Below are positions 18,097-27,009 of a stretch of DNA of 64,000 bases, one piece after another. The stretch is from Kibdelosporangium philippinense. Lineage in GTDB: Bacteria > Actinomycetota > Actinomycetes > Mycobacteriales > Pseudonocardiaceae. The position numbers and the translations under genes are program-made. Position 1 is the first letter of the stretch. Each line of letters opens with the position of its first letter. The stretch covers positions 1,183,501-1,247,500 of the forward strand of contig NZ_JAJVCN010000003.1 of assembly GCF_021390435.2 (NCBI RefSeq), in the 5' to 3' direction. The notes beneath the pieces are model-generated. The model was not told the origin of the DNA, did not search any database, and saw only the letters and a list, made by a program, of their open reading frames with translations.

Positions 18097-19074
18097 GTGA
18101 GCGCGAACCCCGAGTCGAGCGGCGCGTACGGCGTCGGCCTTGCCACAGTCACCTCTGATGGAACCGTGCTGGACTGCTGGTTCCCCAAGCCGAAGCTGGG
18201 CGAAGCGCCCGCGCCGGGAACGCTGCGCCTGTCCGAAATGGAGGCCGCGCAGGAGCTCGGCAACGGGATCTCCGCGATGCTCGGCCCGGACGATGCCCGC
18301 GGCGTCGAGGTCATCGCGGTCCGTACCGGCATCAACGCCCTCGCCGAGCCGCCAGCCGACGCGTACGACGTCTACCTGCGACTGCACCTGATCTCCTCGC
18401 GGATGGCCATCCCGAACAGCCTGAACCTCGACGGCGTCTTCGGCCTGCTCGCCAACGTCGTCTGGACCAACCACGGCCCGTGCCCAGTGGAGAACTTCGC
18501 GGCGACGCGCCTGGCGTTGCGTGCACGCGGCGCGGTCACTGTCCACGGCATCGACAAGTTCCCGCGAATGGTCGACTACGTCGTGCCCAGCGGCGTGCGG
18601 ATCGCCGACGCCGACCGCGTGCGGCTGGGTGCGCACCTGGCGAGCGGCACGACGGTCATGCACGAAGGCTTCGTGAACTTCAACGCGGGCACCCTGGGCT
18701 CGTCGATGATCGAAGGCCGCATCTCGCAGGGCGTCATCGTCGGCGACGGCTCGGACGTCGGCGGCGGCGCGTCGATCATGGGCACCCTGTCCGGCGGCGG
18801 CAAGGAGACCATCACGATCGGCGAGCGCTGCCTGCTCGGCGCGAACGCCGGTATCGGCATCTCGCTTGGCGACGACTGCGTGGTCGAAGCGGGCCTGTAC
18901 GTCACAGCGGGTACGAAGGTGAAGTTGCCAGACGGCCGCCTGGTCAAGGCACGCGACCTTTCCGGCGCCAACAACCTGTTGTTCCGCCGCAATTCGAGCA
19001 CCGGCGCGGTCGAGGTCGTCGAGCGCAGCGGGTCCGGAATCGCCCTGAATGCCGCTTTGCACGCCAACGATTAA
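18097..19074 (+). CDS. dapD: 2,3,4,5-tetrahydropyridine-2,6-dicarboxylate N-succinyltransferase
   Basis: 325 residues from GTG 18097. A left-handed beta-helix is evident from hexapeptide repeats about 170-290, with the actinobacterial DapD segments TVMHEGFVNFNAGTLG, MIEGRISQGVIVGDGSDVGG and SIMGTLSGGGKE. It succinylates tetrahydrodipicolinate in the lysine/DAP pathway whose other steps (dapE, dapC) are also in this window. A TTG two codons upstream is possible, but the chosen start matches the usual N-terminus. Confidence 0.93.
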   Translation: MSANPESSGAYGVGLATVTSDGTVLDCWFPKPKLGEAPAPGTLRLSEMEAAQELGNGISAMLGPDDARGVEVIAVRTGINALAEPPADAYDVYLRLHLISSRMAIPNSLNLDGVFGLLANVVWTNHGPCPVENFAATRLALRARGAVTVHGIDKFPRMVDYVVPSGVRIADADRVRLGAHLASGTTVMHEGFVNFNAGTLGSSMIEGRISQGVIVGDGSDVGGGASIMGTLSGGGKETITIGERCLLGANAGIGISLGDDCVVEAGLYVTAGTKVKLPDGRLVKARDLSGANNLLFRRNSSTGAVEVVERSGSGIALNAALHAND

Positions 19075-19100
19075 CCCGGATTTCACCTAAACTTGGGCAG

Positions 19101-20021
19101 ATGACCCTCACCCCCGCCGAACTTGGGTTGCCTGTCGAACCGGCCACCGCACGCCGCAAAGATCCGCCAGCCGTTCACGTTCGAGTACGGCTGGACAGTC
19201 AGCTCCGCGCGTTGCTAGCGCACGAAGCAGGCACCAAGTCGGGGGTGGATCCGGAAGATCTGCACCAGATGCGCGTCACCATCCGGCGCCTGCGCGCGGC
19301 AGTCAACGCCGACGGCGCCGGACTCGGTGACGTAGCACCCCCACTCCAGCTGGAACTGAAGTGGCTAGGCAACGCCCTTGGCCCAGTCCGCGACCTGGAC
19401 GTCCAACTAGACCGCCTCAGGACAGAGGCTGCGGGTTTTGAAGACAACGAACGCGCCGCCGTCGAACGCCTCCTCAGCGGCCTGGTCAACGAACGCAAAG
19501 CCGCCCGCCGACGGATGCTCAGCGCGATGCGGACGAAGCGCTACGCGGAACTTCTGACATCGCTGGCGGCCGCGACTGCGTCCAAACCGATCTCGGAGGC
19601 GGTGTCTTCGGACAACGGCAAGGCTCCGGCTGTGGTCAGCGTGATCTACAAGCCTTACCGGAAGCTTTTCAAGGCTGTTTCGGCCTTGGGGCAGGACCCG
19701 CCGGATGAGCAGCTGCACGCCCTGCGGATCAAGGGCAAACGCTTGCGCTACGCGGCCGAGTTGGTCGGCTCGGCTGGCAAGGAACCGGTGAAGCAGCTGA
19801 TCAAGGCCACGAAGGCGTTCCAGGAGGTGCTTGGCGAGCACCAGGATGCCGCCGTGGCCGAGGAAACCATCCGCCGCCTGCTCGAAGGCCAGGAGGAACC
19901 CGCGGTCATCTTCGTCGCCGGACGTCTGGTCGAACGCGAGCACGCCCGTCGCCTTGCTTACCGAGCCCAGTGGCGCGACAACTGGGATGCCGTTGCCGCC
20001 CTCGCAGATCACTTCTCGTGA
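19101..20021 (+). CDS. CHAD-domain protein
   Basis: 306 residues from ATG 19101, 26 nt after dapD. The CHAD fold (conserved histidine alpha-helical domain) is recognised from LHQMRVTIRRLRAAV, VRDLDVQLDRL, LHALRIKGKRLRYAAEL and LGEHQDAAVAEETIRR, the repeated His/Arg/Lys helices that bind polyphosphate. The frame extends far upstream through dapD, but that is a shadow. Its stop codon is supplied by palindrome copy C. A role in polyphosphate granules is inferred from the family. Confidence 0.9.
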   Translation: MTLTPAELGLPVEPATARRKDPPAVHVRVRLDSQLRALLAHEAGTKSGVDPEDLHQMRVTIRRLRAAVNADGAGLGDVAPPLQLELKWLGNALGPVRDLDVQLDRLRTEAAGFEDNERAAVERLLSGLVNERKAARRRMLSAMRTKRYAELLTSLAAATASKPISEAVSSDNGKAPAVVSVIYKPYRKLFKAVSALGQDPPDEQLHALRIKGKRLRYAAELVGSAGKEPVKQLIKATKAFQEVLGEHQDAAVAEETIRRLLEGQEEPAVIFVAGRLVEREHARRLAYRAQWRDNWDAVAALADHFS

Positions 20022-20060
20022 GTGGTTATCCGGGTTAGAACACGGATAACCACTCACGAG
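20015..20060. repeat. 46-bp palindromic repeat, copy C
   Basis: Arms CTCGTGAGTGGTTATCCG and complement around GGTTAGAACA, which is the reverse complement of TGTTCTAACC, so this copy is in the opposite orientation. It supplies stop codons to both convergent neighbours, the CHAD gene (20019-20021) and dapC (20054-20056). Confidence 0.95.
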
Positions 20061-21142
20061 GACAGGCGCGTTGCTGCTGCTTGGATCCGTTCATCGGTGG
20101 CCGTCAGGGCGACGCGCACGTGCTCGGAACCGGTTGGCCCGTAGAAAGTCCCTGGGGCCACCAAGATCCCACGCTCAGCCAGCCAAGACAGGGTCTTCCA
20201 AGCGTCCTCGCCCCGAGTGGACCACAGGTACAGCCCAGCTTCGGAGTGATCAATCGTGAACCCAGCCGACTCCAGCGCCCCACGCAAGATCGTCCGGCGG
20301 GCCCGGTAGCGCGATTTCTGGGACTCGACATGCGAGTCGTCCGAAAGCGCGACGGTCATGGCCTCCTGCACGGGCCGGGGCACCATCATCCCGGCGTGCT
20401 TACGGACCTCCAGCAAAGAAGCCACCAATGCCGGGTCCCCGGTGACGAAGCCCGCGCGATACCCAGCCAGGCTGGAAGACTTCGACAGCGAGTGCACCGC
20501 GAGGATCCCGGTCATGCTGCCTTCGTTCACCGAAGGGTGCAGCACGGACACGGGCGTGGTCTCCCAGCCGAGCGACATGTAGCACTCGTCGGACAACACG
20601 ATCGCGCCGCGTTCACGTGCCCACGACACAACCTTGCGCAGGTGCGGGACGGGCAGCACGCGCCCGGTCGGGTTGGACGGCGAGTTGAGCCAGATGATCG
20701 CTGGGTTCTGCGGGCCGAGAGCGGTCAGGCCGTCTGATCGCACGACCGTGGCTCCCGCGAGCAGGGCGCCGACTTCGTACGTCGGGTACGCCAGCTCCGG
20801 GATCACAACCAGCGACCCGGCGCCGACGCCGAGCAGCGTCGGGAGCCAGGCGACCAGTTCTTTCGAACCGATGGTCGGCAGGACGTCTTTTTCAAAGACG
20901 CCCTCGACCTCGAAGCGACGGCGAAGGGCCGCGACGGCCGCTTCGCGCAGTTCGGGCGTGCCGTGTGTGGTGGGGTAACCGGCACGGTCCGATACCGACG
21001 CGAGTGCTGCTCTGATCTGGTCAGGCACGGGGTCGACGGGGGTGCCGACCGAGAGGTCGACCACCCCGTCCGGGTGTGCCTGTGCCTGCGCCTTGAGATC
21101 CGCGAGCGAATCCCAGGGAAAGTCCGGCAGACCCGCGCTCAA
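20054..21142 (-). CDS. dapC: N-succinyldiaminopimelate aminotransferase
   Basis: 362 residues from TTG 21142 (SAGLPDFPWDSL). A class I PLP aminotransferase: TYEVGALLAGATV, NSPSNPTGRV, SDECYMSLGWE and the Schiff-base Lys in SLSKSSSLAGYRAGF. It makes N-succinyl-LL-DAP in the lysine pathway. The start overlaps the fdxC stop (TTGA), the same fdxC-dapC arrangement as Rv1177-Rv1178. A longer frame to 21274 covers only the shadow of fdxC. Confidence 0.95.
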   Translation of the reverse strand: MSAGLPDFPWDSLADLKAQAQAHPDGVVDLSVGTPVDPVPDQIRAALASVSDRAGYPTTHGTPELREAAVAALRRRFEVEGVFEKDVLPTIGSKELVAWLPTLLGVGAGSLVVIPELAYPTYEVGALLAGATVVRSDGLTALGPQNPAIIWLNSPSNPTGRVLPVPHLRKVVSWARERGAIVLSDECYMSLGWETTPVSVLHPSVNEGSMTGILAVHSLSKSSSLAGYRAGFVTGDPALVASLLEVRKHAGMMVPRPVQEAMTVALSDDSHVESQKSRYRARRTILRGALESAGFTIDHSEAGLYLWSTRGEDAWKTLSWLAERGILVAPGTFYGPTGSEHVRVALTATDERIQAAATRLSS

Positions 21143-21465
21143 TGCTCGGTCTCGCGCGGCGCCAGGTCCTTGATCCACTGCGGGTCGGCCGCCACCTTGC
21201 CGACCTTGGACGCCCCGCCGGGCGATCCGAGCTCGTCGAAGAAGTCGACGTTGGCCTTCGTGTAGTCCTTCCACTGATCGGGGACGTCGTCCTCGTAGTA
21301 GATGGCCTCAACCGGGCAGACCGGCTCGCAGGCACCGCAGTCGACGCACTCGTCAGGGTGGATGTAGAGCATCCGGTCGCCTTCGTAGATACAGTCGACC
21401 GGGCACTCTTCGATGCACGCCTTGTCGAGCAAGTCGACGCAGGGCTCGGCGATGACGTAGGTCAC
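21139..21465 (-). CDS. fdxC: 7Fe (3Fe-4S/4Fe-4S) ferredoxin
   Basis: 108 residues from GTG 21465 (TYVIAEPCVD). Cysteines at about 9, 17, 21, 25, 40, 43, 46 and 50 (ending CPVEAIYYEDD) give the pattern of the FdxA/FdxC seven-iron ferredoxins of actinobacteria. It is the first gene of the fdxC-dapC operon and is divergent from a GNAT gene. Confidence 0.95.
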   Translation of the reverse strand: MTYVIAEPCVDLLDKACIEECPVDCIYEGDRMLYIHPDECVDCGACEPVCPVEAIYYEDDVPDQWKDYTKANVDFFDELGSPGGASKVGKVAADPQWIKDLAPRETEH

Positions 21466-21621
21466 GGTGCTCTGCTCCTTCAAAGAAACCTTGTACACGC
21501 GCGTTCGGGAAGTACGCGTTGTGGCCAGTATCCCCCGTCCACGCTGCCTCCGAGTACCCGGTGCCGCAGGGTGACACTTATCTCAGCAAGTGGGCGCCAC
21601 TGATCACTGGAGAATCAGGGC

Positions 21622-22347
21622 ATGGACGCCGTGACCCGCCTTGAGCACGAATGCGCACAAGCCTGGCCCGCCCTGGTGGACGAGCGGCTCGGCGACTGGC
21701 GGATGCGCGCGGCCGGCGGCTTCACCGGGCGCGCGAACAGCACCTTGACCTGCGGAGATCCGGGTGTCGACTTCCCCATGGCGCTGCGCAGGGCCGCTGG
21801 TTTCGCGGAGCGCAACGGCATCCAGCCGACCGCGCACGTGGTGATGGGTTCGAAAGCCGATGCGGCGATGTCCGAACACGGCTGGGTGGTCAACCTTGAC
21901 CACCCGGGCGGGGCGGAGTCTCTGGTGATGACGGGGCCGTTGACGCCTGGCACGTACGAAGGGGCGAGGATCGACGACCAGCCGTCTCCCGGATGGTGGG
22001 AACTCGCGGCAGGAACCGAGCAGCCGAGCGCCGCGCAGCGACACGTGCTGTCCTCTATGCCCGGAGTCGCATACGGCCTGGTCGAACAGGACGGTGAGGT
22101 CGTCGCGGCCGTACGAGGCGCGGTCGTGGGAGATCTTCTGCACATCGCGCGCCTGGCTGTCCGGCCATTGCACCGGCGCCAGGGTCTGGCGGCCGGGTTG
22201 CTCAAGACGCTCTACGCGTGGGCTGAGGCGAAGGGCGCGACGCGGCAGGCGTTGCAGGTTGCTGAACACAACATCGCGGCGATCCGGCTGTACGAGACGC
22301 TCGGGTGCACCGAGCACCACCGTTACCGCTACTGGATCCCCTGCTGA
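21622..22347 (+). CDS. GNAT-family N-acetyltransferase
   Basis: 241 residues. The acetyl-CoA site is the segment IARLAVRPLHRRQGLAAGLL (about 174-193, R-x-x-G-x-A motif), followed by LQVAEHNIAAIRLYETLGC, a standard GNAT C-terminus. The N-terminal ~100 residues (WRMRAAGGFTGRANS) are typical of actinobacterial GNATs near fdxC. Substrate unknown. It overlaps the convergent next gene by 19 nt. Confidence 0.88.
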   Translation: MDAVTRLEHECAQAWPALVDERLGDWRMRAAGGFTGRANSTLTCGDPGVDFPMALRRAAGFAERNGIQPTAHVVMGSKADAAMSEHGWVVNLDHPGGAESLVMTGPLTPGTYEGARIDDQPSPGWWELAAGTEQPSAAQRHVLSSMPGVAYGLVEQDGEVVAAVRGAVVGDLLHIARLAVRPLHRRQGLAAGLLKTLYAWAEAKGATRQALQVAEHNIAAIRLYETLGCTEHHRYRYWIPC

Positions 22348-23099
22348 GCGAGCCATTTGGTGCCACGCTTCGCGGCGCGTTTCAAGGCTGAGCGCTCGCC
22401 GAGGTAGTCGCCTGCCATGCCGACGACCGGCAGCATGCCCAGCGCCTTGTGGTAGATCCGCCCCTGCGGGCGTTTCTCCAGCTCACCGGTGATCGCGAAG
22501 AGGATCCGTGCCTGCCGCCACAGCCATTTGAACCCCGCTTTGACGCTGAACCGCTTGCCTTTCACGGGTTCCTCGGCCGGTTCGTCCTCCGGTGCCAGCT
22601 TGGCGACCACTTCCTCGTCGGCGGCCGCGTCACCCGAACCACGTGCGACGACCGGGTCGATGTCCCGTTCGAACAGCACCGAGCCCAGCAGGCGGACCCG
22701 GATGCCGATGTCGTCGACGCCGTGTTCGGAAGCGATGGCGCACAACAACAATCCCTGGCTGGCCGAGCCGAGCATGTCCTGCAGCGGCAGCCGGTCGCCC
22801 CAGACACCCGCAAGGCCGGTGACCGACGCGAGCAGCGACGTGAACCGGCCGACCCGGCTGATCCACCAGTCCACCCGCTCGTCGATCGGCAGCTGCCCCC
22901 AGCCCTTCATGCCGGGGCGTTTGATGCTCGCGACGACGGCCTTCACTTTGTCCAAAATAGACTTGTCGACATCCGGGTCGGCCGGATCGACCTCAACCGG
23001 TTCACCGTCGTCACGCAGCTTCGTCAGCATCGGATCGCACCGGCGGATGAACACCCGCAAGACCGCAGCCACATGCTGGTCGGTAATCGCCTCCGCCAC
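22329..23099 (-). CDS. Conserved hypothetical protein, unknown family
   Basis: 256 residues without a recognised motif. Residues ~85-130 (VTGLAGVWGDRLPLQDMLGS) look helical and mildly hydrophobic, followed by an acidic linker rich in Glu and Pro (EDEPAEEPVKGK) and a basic C-terminus (RSALKRAAKRGTKWLAQQ). It may be a peripheral membrane or scaffold protein. The start is 3 nt from the stop of the MBL-fold gene on the same strand, so they are co-transcribed. Confidence 0.75.
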   Translation of the reverse strand: MAEAITDQHVAAVLRVFIRRCDPMLTKLRDDGEPVEVDPADPDVDKSILDKVKAVVASIKRPGMKGWGQLPIDERVDWWISRVGRFTSLLASVTGLAGVWGDRLPLQDMLGSASQGLLLCAIASEHGVDDIGIRVRLLGSVLFERDIDPVVARGSGDAAADEEVVAKLAPEDEPAEEPVKGKRFSVKAGFKWLWRQARILFAITGELEKRPQGRIYHKALGMLPVVGMAGDYLGERSALKRAAKRGTKWLAQQGIQ

Positions 23100-23102
23100 G
23101 AT

Positions 23103-23825
23103 TCAGCAGCGTAGAGCCATCCCCTCGACAGCCGCAGCAATATCGCCGGAAAACTCCGCGTAGGCGGACGACACCGCGGCCGCCCGGTCACTTCCCGGCC
23201 AGAAATGGGTCAGGAGCAGGCGTTTCGCGTTCGCCCGCGCGGCCCACTGGCCTGCTTCACGCGCGGTCAGCAAACTCCGGGCGCCTTGTTGCGGCTCGAT
23301 CAACGTCGCCTCGGCGATGAACAGATCCGCGTCTTTCGCCAGCACGGCCAACGCCGGATCCGGCCCGGTGTCGCCGGTGTACGCGAGCACACTGTCCTTC
23401 GTGGCCAGCCGGACACCCGAATTCGGAACGTGATGGGGCAATAGCATTCCGGTCAGCTCGAATGGGCCAACCGTGTACCCACCAGGCAGTTCGTGGATGT
23501 CGAAGGCCGCGGACAGCGGCGGATTGGGCTCGACGACGTTCAACCTGCCAGCCACTCCTGGCGTGCAGTACAACGGAATCCGCGGCATCCCGCCGTAGAA
23601 CCTGGCGCGCAGCAACGCGTTGAGGTCCACGCAATGATCCGGGTGCTCATGCGTGACGACCACCGCGTTCACCGACTCGGCCGGGCAGATCTCGAAAAGT
23701 CTGGACGCCACGCCGAACCCCATGTCCAGCACCAGGCGAAAGCCGTCATGCTCGACGAGAAACCCACTACACGCGCGGCCAGGCTCCGGCCATGCCCCGC
23801 AGCTGCCGAGAACGGTGATCTGCAT
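23103..23825 (-). CDS. MBL-fold metallo-hydrolase (RNase Z/AtsA-like)
   Basis: 240 residues. The metal motif THEHPDHCVDL (HxHxDH), the following His in LPHHVPN, Asp in YTGDTGPD and His in LLTHFWPG make up the binuclear zinc site of the metallo-beta-lactamase fold. The N-terminus ITVLGSCGAWPEPGRACSG is typical of the cyclic-nucleotide phosphodiesterase/RNase Z-like subgroup. The neighbouring hypothetical gene gives no hint of the substrate. Confidence 0.9.
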   Translation of the reverse strand: MQITVLGSCGAWPEPGRACSGFLVEHDGFRLVLDMGFGVASRLFEICPAESVNAVVVTHEHPDHCVDLNALLRARFYGGMPRIPLYCTPGVAGRLNVVEPNPPLSAAFDIHELPGGYTVGPFELTGMLLPHHVPNSGVRLATKDSVLAYTGDTGPDPALAVLAKDADLFIAEATLIEPQQGARSLLTAREAGQWAARANAKRLLLTHFWPGSDRAAAVSSAYAEFSGDIAAAVEGMALRC

Positions 23826-24352
23826 GCCACTAGCCTTGCAGAAGCACGGTGATCACGTCGGCACGACCGCCAGCTTGCCCCGTTTCCGCTGGCCCCACCA
23901 CCCGCCAAAGCCCGCCACCAGGGGAGCCCTTGATTTAACGTTACCGCAGGGGTACGACACTGTGGTCCGCGTTGCTGTGGCCTGCGTTGCCGCAGGCATG
24001 CGGCATCACAACAGCAATTCTCCCGAGAACCCCCGATTTCAACGTTAGCCAAGGGGTACGACAGTTTTCGGCTGAGTCCACTGTGGAATTTCAGGCACGA
24101 GCCCTCAGCTGACCCCTTCGCGAAGGCCACATCGGCGGGCTGGAAAGCGCCGAGCGAACGCCACTGCCAGGGCAGATCATCAGGACCGTTGATCCGGACG
24201 AGGTTTCGTCGCACCGGACCGGACTGACCATTGATCAGCGCACCGATTGGTGCTGACATCCTTCTGCCACCGGTCCGGATCTGTCCGGTTTGGACTTCCG
24301 GGCTCGCGTACCGTCTGCTTCGGAACAACTATCCGACAATGCGAGGGAATGC
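23826..24352. other. Non-coding stretch with two copies of a dispersed repeat
   Basis: 527 nt with no convincing gene. It contains two related segments, 23921-23965 and 24008-24072, each with a core like GATTTNAACGTTA followed by a run ending GGGGTACGACA. A third copy lies inverted near 54.3 kb. The final ~100 nt upstream of the secreted-protein gene probably hold its promoter. Confidence 0.6.
24008..24072 (+). repeat. Dispersed ~65-bp repeat, copy 2
   Basis: Begins ACAACAGCAATTC, continues through CGATTTCAACGTTAG and ends GGGGTACGACAGTTTT. The reverse complement of 54273-54339 matches it over its length with scattered differences. A shorter relative lies at 23921-23965. Confidence 0.75.
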
Positions 24353-24742
24353 ATGGGTATCAGGAACTTCGTCGTACGAATGACCGCGCTCACGTTGGTG
24401 GCAGCCGGTGGCCTGTCCGTGGCGCCGGGCGTGGCGCTCGCCGGATGGAATGGCCAGCACATCCACTTCGTCGCACCGCCTGGTATTGATCTCGTTTCGG
24501 TTGTCGGAATCAACCACCTTGACAGCCCGCAGGACGAAATTGTGCATCTGTCCTCCGTGCGGGACCGACGTGGGAACGTCCTATTTACGGAGGGCAGCTC
24601 GGGCCTGTGGTGGAAGACGTCCAGTGACGGAGTCAAGGTCAGGATCAGCTGGCGCCGGGCGTCCGACAAGAAATTTGTCCACGACACGCAATGTGACGTT
24701 CCACAGTCACAGCCTGGAGACTCTGTCGATTGCCACTACTAA
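24353..24742 (+). CDS. Small secreted protein, unknown function
   Basis: 129 residues from ATG 24353 with a Sec signal peptide (MTALTLVAAGGLSVAPGVAL, cleavage near ALAG). The mature part is about 95 residues, with two Cys (in QCDVPQ and near the C-terminus in VDCHY) that could form a disulfide, and several Trp. I do not recognise the family. The frame reaches back to 24290, but the downstream ATG directly precedes the signal peptide. Confidence 0.75.
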   Translation: MGIRNFVVRMTALTLVAAGGLSVAPGVALAGWNGQHIHFVAPPGIDLVSVVGINHLDSPQDEIVHLSSVRDRRGNVLFTEGSSGLWWKTSSDGVKVRISWRRASDKKFVHDTQCDVPQSQPGDSVDCHY

Positions 24743-24760
24743 GCGGATAGATTCCGCCGG

Positions 24761-25150
24761 TCACACTTTGTACGGTTGCCTGCCCGCCATGCCGCCGAGC
24801 GTGATCGAACCAGCCAGTGCGCCACAGGCGAGCAACAGCAAAGCCCGCCAGTCCCCGATCAGCACGACATCGCCGCCAGGCCCGGGGAATGCCGCCACGA
24901 ACACGCACAGCAGCCAAATCCACAGCGGCGAACCCGCGATCGCCAACCGCGGTGAAATCCGGTGGGCGCGTTTGATCAGCCACGGCAGCGTCACCAGGGC
25001 GACGATGGCCGTGATCGGGAACGGGAGTCCGCCGACCATCGGCAGGATCGCGCCGTCGAACCGCAGCGGCAGGTACAGCAGCTCGAGCAGCGCGAGCGCC
25101 AGGCTGAGCAGCAGCAGGCCGATCAGCCGGAACCACAGCCGCACCGTCAT
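24761..25150 (-). CDS. Conserved membrane protein downstream of mshB
   Basis: 129 residues with four probable transmembrane helices (LIGLLLLSLALALLELLYL; FPITAIVALVTLPWLI; SPLWIWLLCVFVAAFPG; LLLLACGALAGSITLGGM). ATG 25150 overlaps the mshB stop (ATGA). Position and topology match the Rv1171-type membrane protein that follows mshB in mycobacteria. Function unknown. Confidence 0.85.
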   Translation of the reverse strand: MTVRLWFRLIGLLLLSLALALLELLYLPLRFDGAILPMVGGLPFPITAIVALVTLPWLIKRAHRISPRLAIAGSPLWIWLLCVFVAAFPGPGGDVVLIGDWRALLLLACGALAGSITLGGMAGRQPYKV

Positions 25151-25989
25151 CACAGGCCCCCGAACAGGTCGGATCCCGCGTCGTCCGGGCGTCCGCTGGC
25201 CAGGATGTAGTACTCGTGGTCCACGATCGGCTGTGCGATGTCGTTGGACAGGGCGTAACACGACGAGCCCGAATCGTCCTGCCAGACCGTGACCTGGGTC
25301 TGGTGCGCACGCAGGGCCCGCAGTTTCATGTCGAGATGGTCAGCGATCGGGACCACTGTGGTGATCTCGTCGTCCGGGGTGACCGGCAGCTCACCGGGTT
25401 CCGGTATGCGGTACGGCAGATCGGTCACCCGAGCCAACTCGGCCACTCCGGCCTCGGTGGCATTTTTGGACGTCACCACGTGGAAAACCCTCCGCACGTC
25501 CGCCTGCGCGCACGCGACGGTTGTGATCTCGTGGGCTCGGATGTGGTCGGGGTGCCCGTAGCCGCCGTCGGGTCCATAGGTGACGACGACGTCTGGTTTG
25601 ACCTCACGCAGGATCGCCAGCAGCTGCTCGGCCTGTTCGGTGAAGTCGCCGTTGATGAAGGCTCGTGGATGCTCATTGGACGGCACGCCGACCATTCCTG
25701 AGTCACGCCAGCGGCCGATTCCGCCGAGGTAGCGGTGGTCGACGACACCCAGCGCCGCGCACGCCGCCCGCAGCTCACCATTGCGGTAGCCGCCGAGCTG
25801 GTCGGATTCGTTCGCCGCGAGCAGCGCGAGGCCATCGGGGATGATCTCGCCCTCTTCGCCGAGCGTGCAGGTGACGAGGGTGACATGGGCGCCGTTGGCC
25901 GCGTAGCGCGCGATGGTGCCGCCGGTCCAGAGACTCTCGTCGTCCGGGTGGGCGTGCACCAGCAGCAACCTGGGAGGAGCGGTCAGCAT
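25150..25989 (-). CDS. mshB: N-acetyl-1-D-myo-inositol-2-amino-2-deoxyglucopyranoside deacetylase
   Basis: 279 residues of the LmbE/PIG-L fold. The zinc site is seen in HAHPDDESLWTGGT and in GYGHPDHIRAH, with the catalytic Asp in the HPDD motif. It deacetylates GlcNAc-inositol in mycothiol biosynthesis, the main thiol of actinobacteria. The start is ATG 25989; a GTG one codon upstream is also possible. It follows oppF by only 12 nt, so it seems to be on the peptide-transporter transcript. Confidence 0.93.
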   Translation of the reverse strand: MLTAPPRLLLVHAHPDDESLWTGGTIARYAANGAHVTLVTCTLGEEGEIIPDGLALLAANESDQLGGYRNGELRAACAALGVVDHRYLGGIGRWRDSGMVGVPSNEHPRAFINGDFTEQAEQLLAILREVKPDVVVTYGPDGGYGHPDHIRAHEITTVACAQADVRRVFHVVTSKNATEAGVAELARVTDLPYRIPEPGELPVTPDDEITTVVPIADHLDMKLRALRAHQTQVTVWQDDSGSSCYALSNDIAQPIVDHEYYILASGRPDDAGSDLFGGL

Positions 25990-26001
25990 CACCCCTCAAG
26001 C

Positions 26002-27009
26002 CTAAGCGCCCGCGGGATGCGGTAGTTCCTCGGCGAAGTGACAGGCTGAGACGAGACCGCCGGAACCATGCGCGACCAGCGGTGGTTCCTCGCTGGCACA
26101 GATGTCCTGCGCCTTCCAGCACCTCGTCCGGAACCGGCATCCAGACGGCGGGTCGACCGGGCTCGGCACGTCGCCGGTGAGCACGATCCGCCGCCGTTCA
26201 CGCTCCTGACGTGGGTCGGGAACGGGCACCGCGGACAACAGCGCCTGCGTGTACGGGTGGGTCGGCCGGGTGTAGATGTCCTCCTTCGGCCCGATCTCGA
26301 CGATCTTGCCCAGGTACATCACCGCGACCCGGTGTGAGATGTGCCGCACCACGGACAGATCGTGTGCCACGAACAAGTACGCCAGTGTGAACCGCTCCTG
26401 CAGTTCTTCGAGCAGGTTCACCACACCGGCCTGTACCGAGACGTCCAAAGCGGACACCGGCTCGTCCAGTACGACCATTCGCGGGTTGAGCGCCAACGCA
26501 CGGGCGATGCCGATGCGCTGCCGCTGACCGCCGGAGAACTCGTGGCCGTATCTGTTGCGGTGCTCGGGGTTCAGGCCGACGAGTTCGAGCAGTTCGTCCA
26601 CTCGCTGCTGACGTTCGGCGGCGGATCCCTCGAAACCGTGGATGTCGAACGGTTCCGCGACGATGTCGTTGATCTGCCAGCGTGGGTTCAGCGACGCGTA
26701 CGGGTCCTGGAACACGATCTGCATGTCCCGGCGAACCGCCCGCATCTCCCGCGATCCGAGCTTGCTCAGCTCCTTGCCGTCGAACTTCACCGAGCCCGAG
26801 GTGGGCTTGTGCAGCTGCAGCACGGCACGGCCGGTTGTGGACTTGCCACAGCCGGATTCGCCTACCAGGCCTAGGGTTTCGCCCGGCGACAGGGTGAAAC
26901 TCACGCCCGACACGGCGTGTACTTGCCCGACCGTGCGCGGGATGATCCCGCCGCCGCGCACCGGGAACGTCTTGACCAGGTCGTTCACTTCGAGCATCGG
27001 CGCGCTCAT
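26002..27009 (-). CDS. oppF: Oligopeptide ABC transporter ATP-binding protein
   Basis: 335 residues from ATG 27009 with GGAGGAAG before it. Walker A GESGCGKST, signature SGGQRQRIGIARAL, Walker B MVVLDEPVSALD and switch His in FVAHDLSVV. The C-terminal oligopeptide/dipeptide extension has GCRFRTRCWKAQDIC, which holds an Fe-S cluster in some relatives. The start overlaps the oppD stop (ATGA). A 56-residue upstream extension of the frame is a shadow of oppD. Confidence 0.95.
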   Translation of the reverse strand: MSAPMLEVNDLVKTFPVRGGGIIPRTVGQVHAVSGVSFTLSPGETLGLVGESGCGKSTTGRAVLQLHKPTSGSVKFDGKELSKLGSREMRAVRRDMQIVFQDPYASLNPRWQINDIVAEPFDIHGFEGSAAERQQRVDELLELVGLNPEHRNRYGHEFSGGQRQRIGIARALALNPRMVVLDEPVSALDVSVQAGVVNLLEELQERFTLAYLFVAHDLSVVRHISHRVAVMYLGKIVEIGPKEDIYTRPTHPYTQALLSAVPVPDPRQERERRRIVLTGDVPSPVDPPSGCRFRTRCWKAQDICASEEPPLVAHGSGGLVSACHFAEELPHPAGA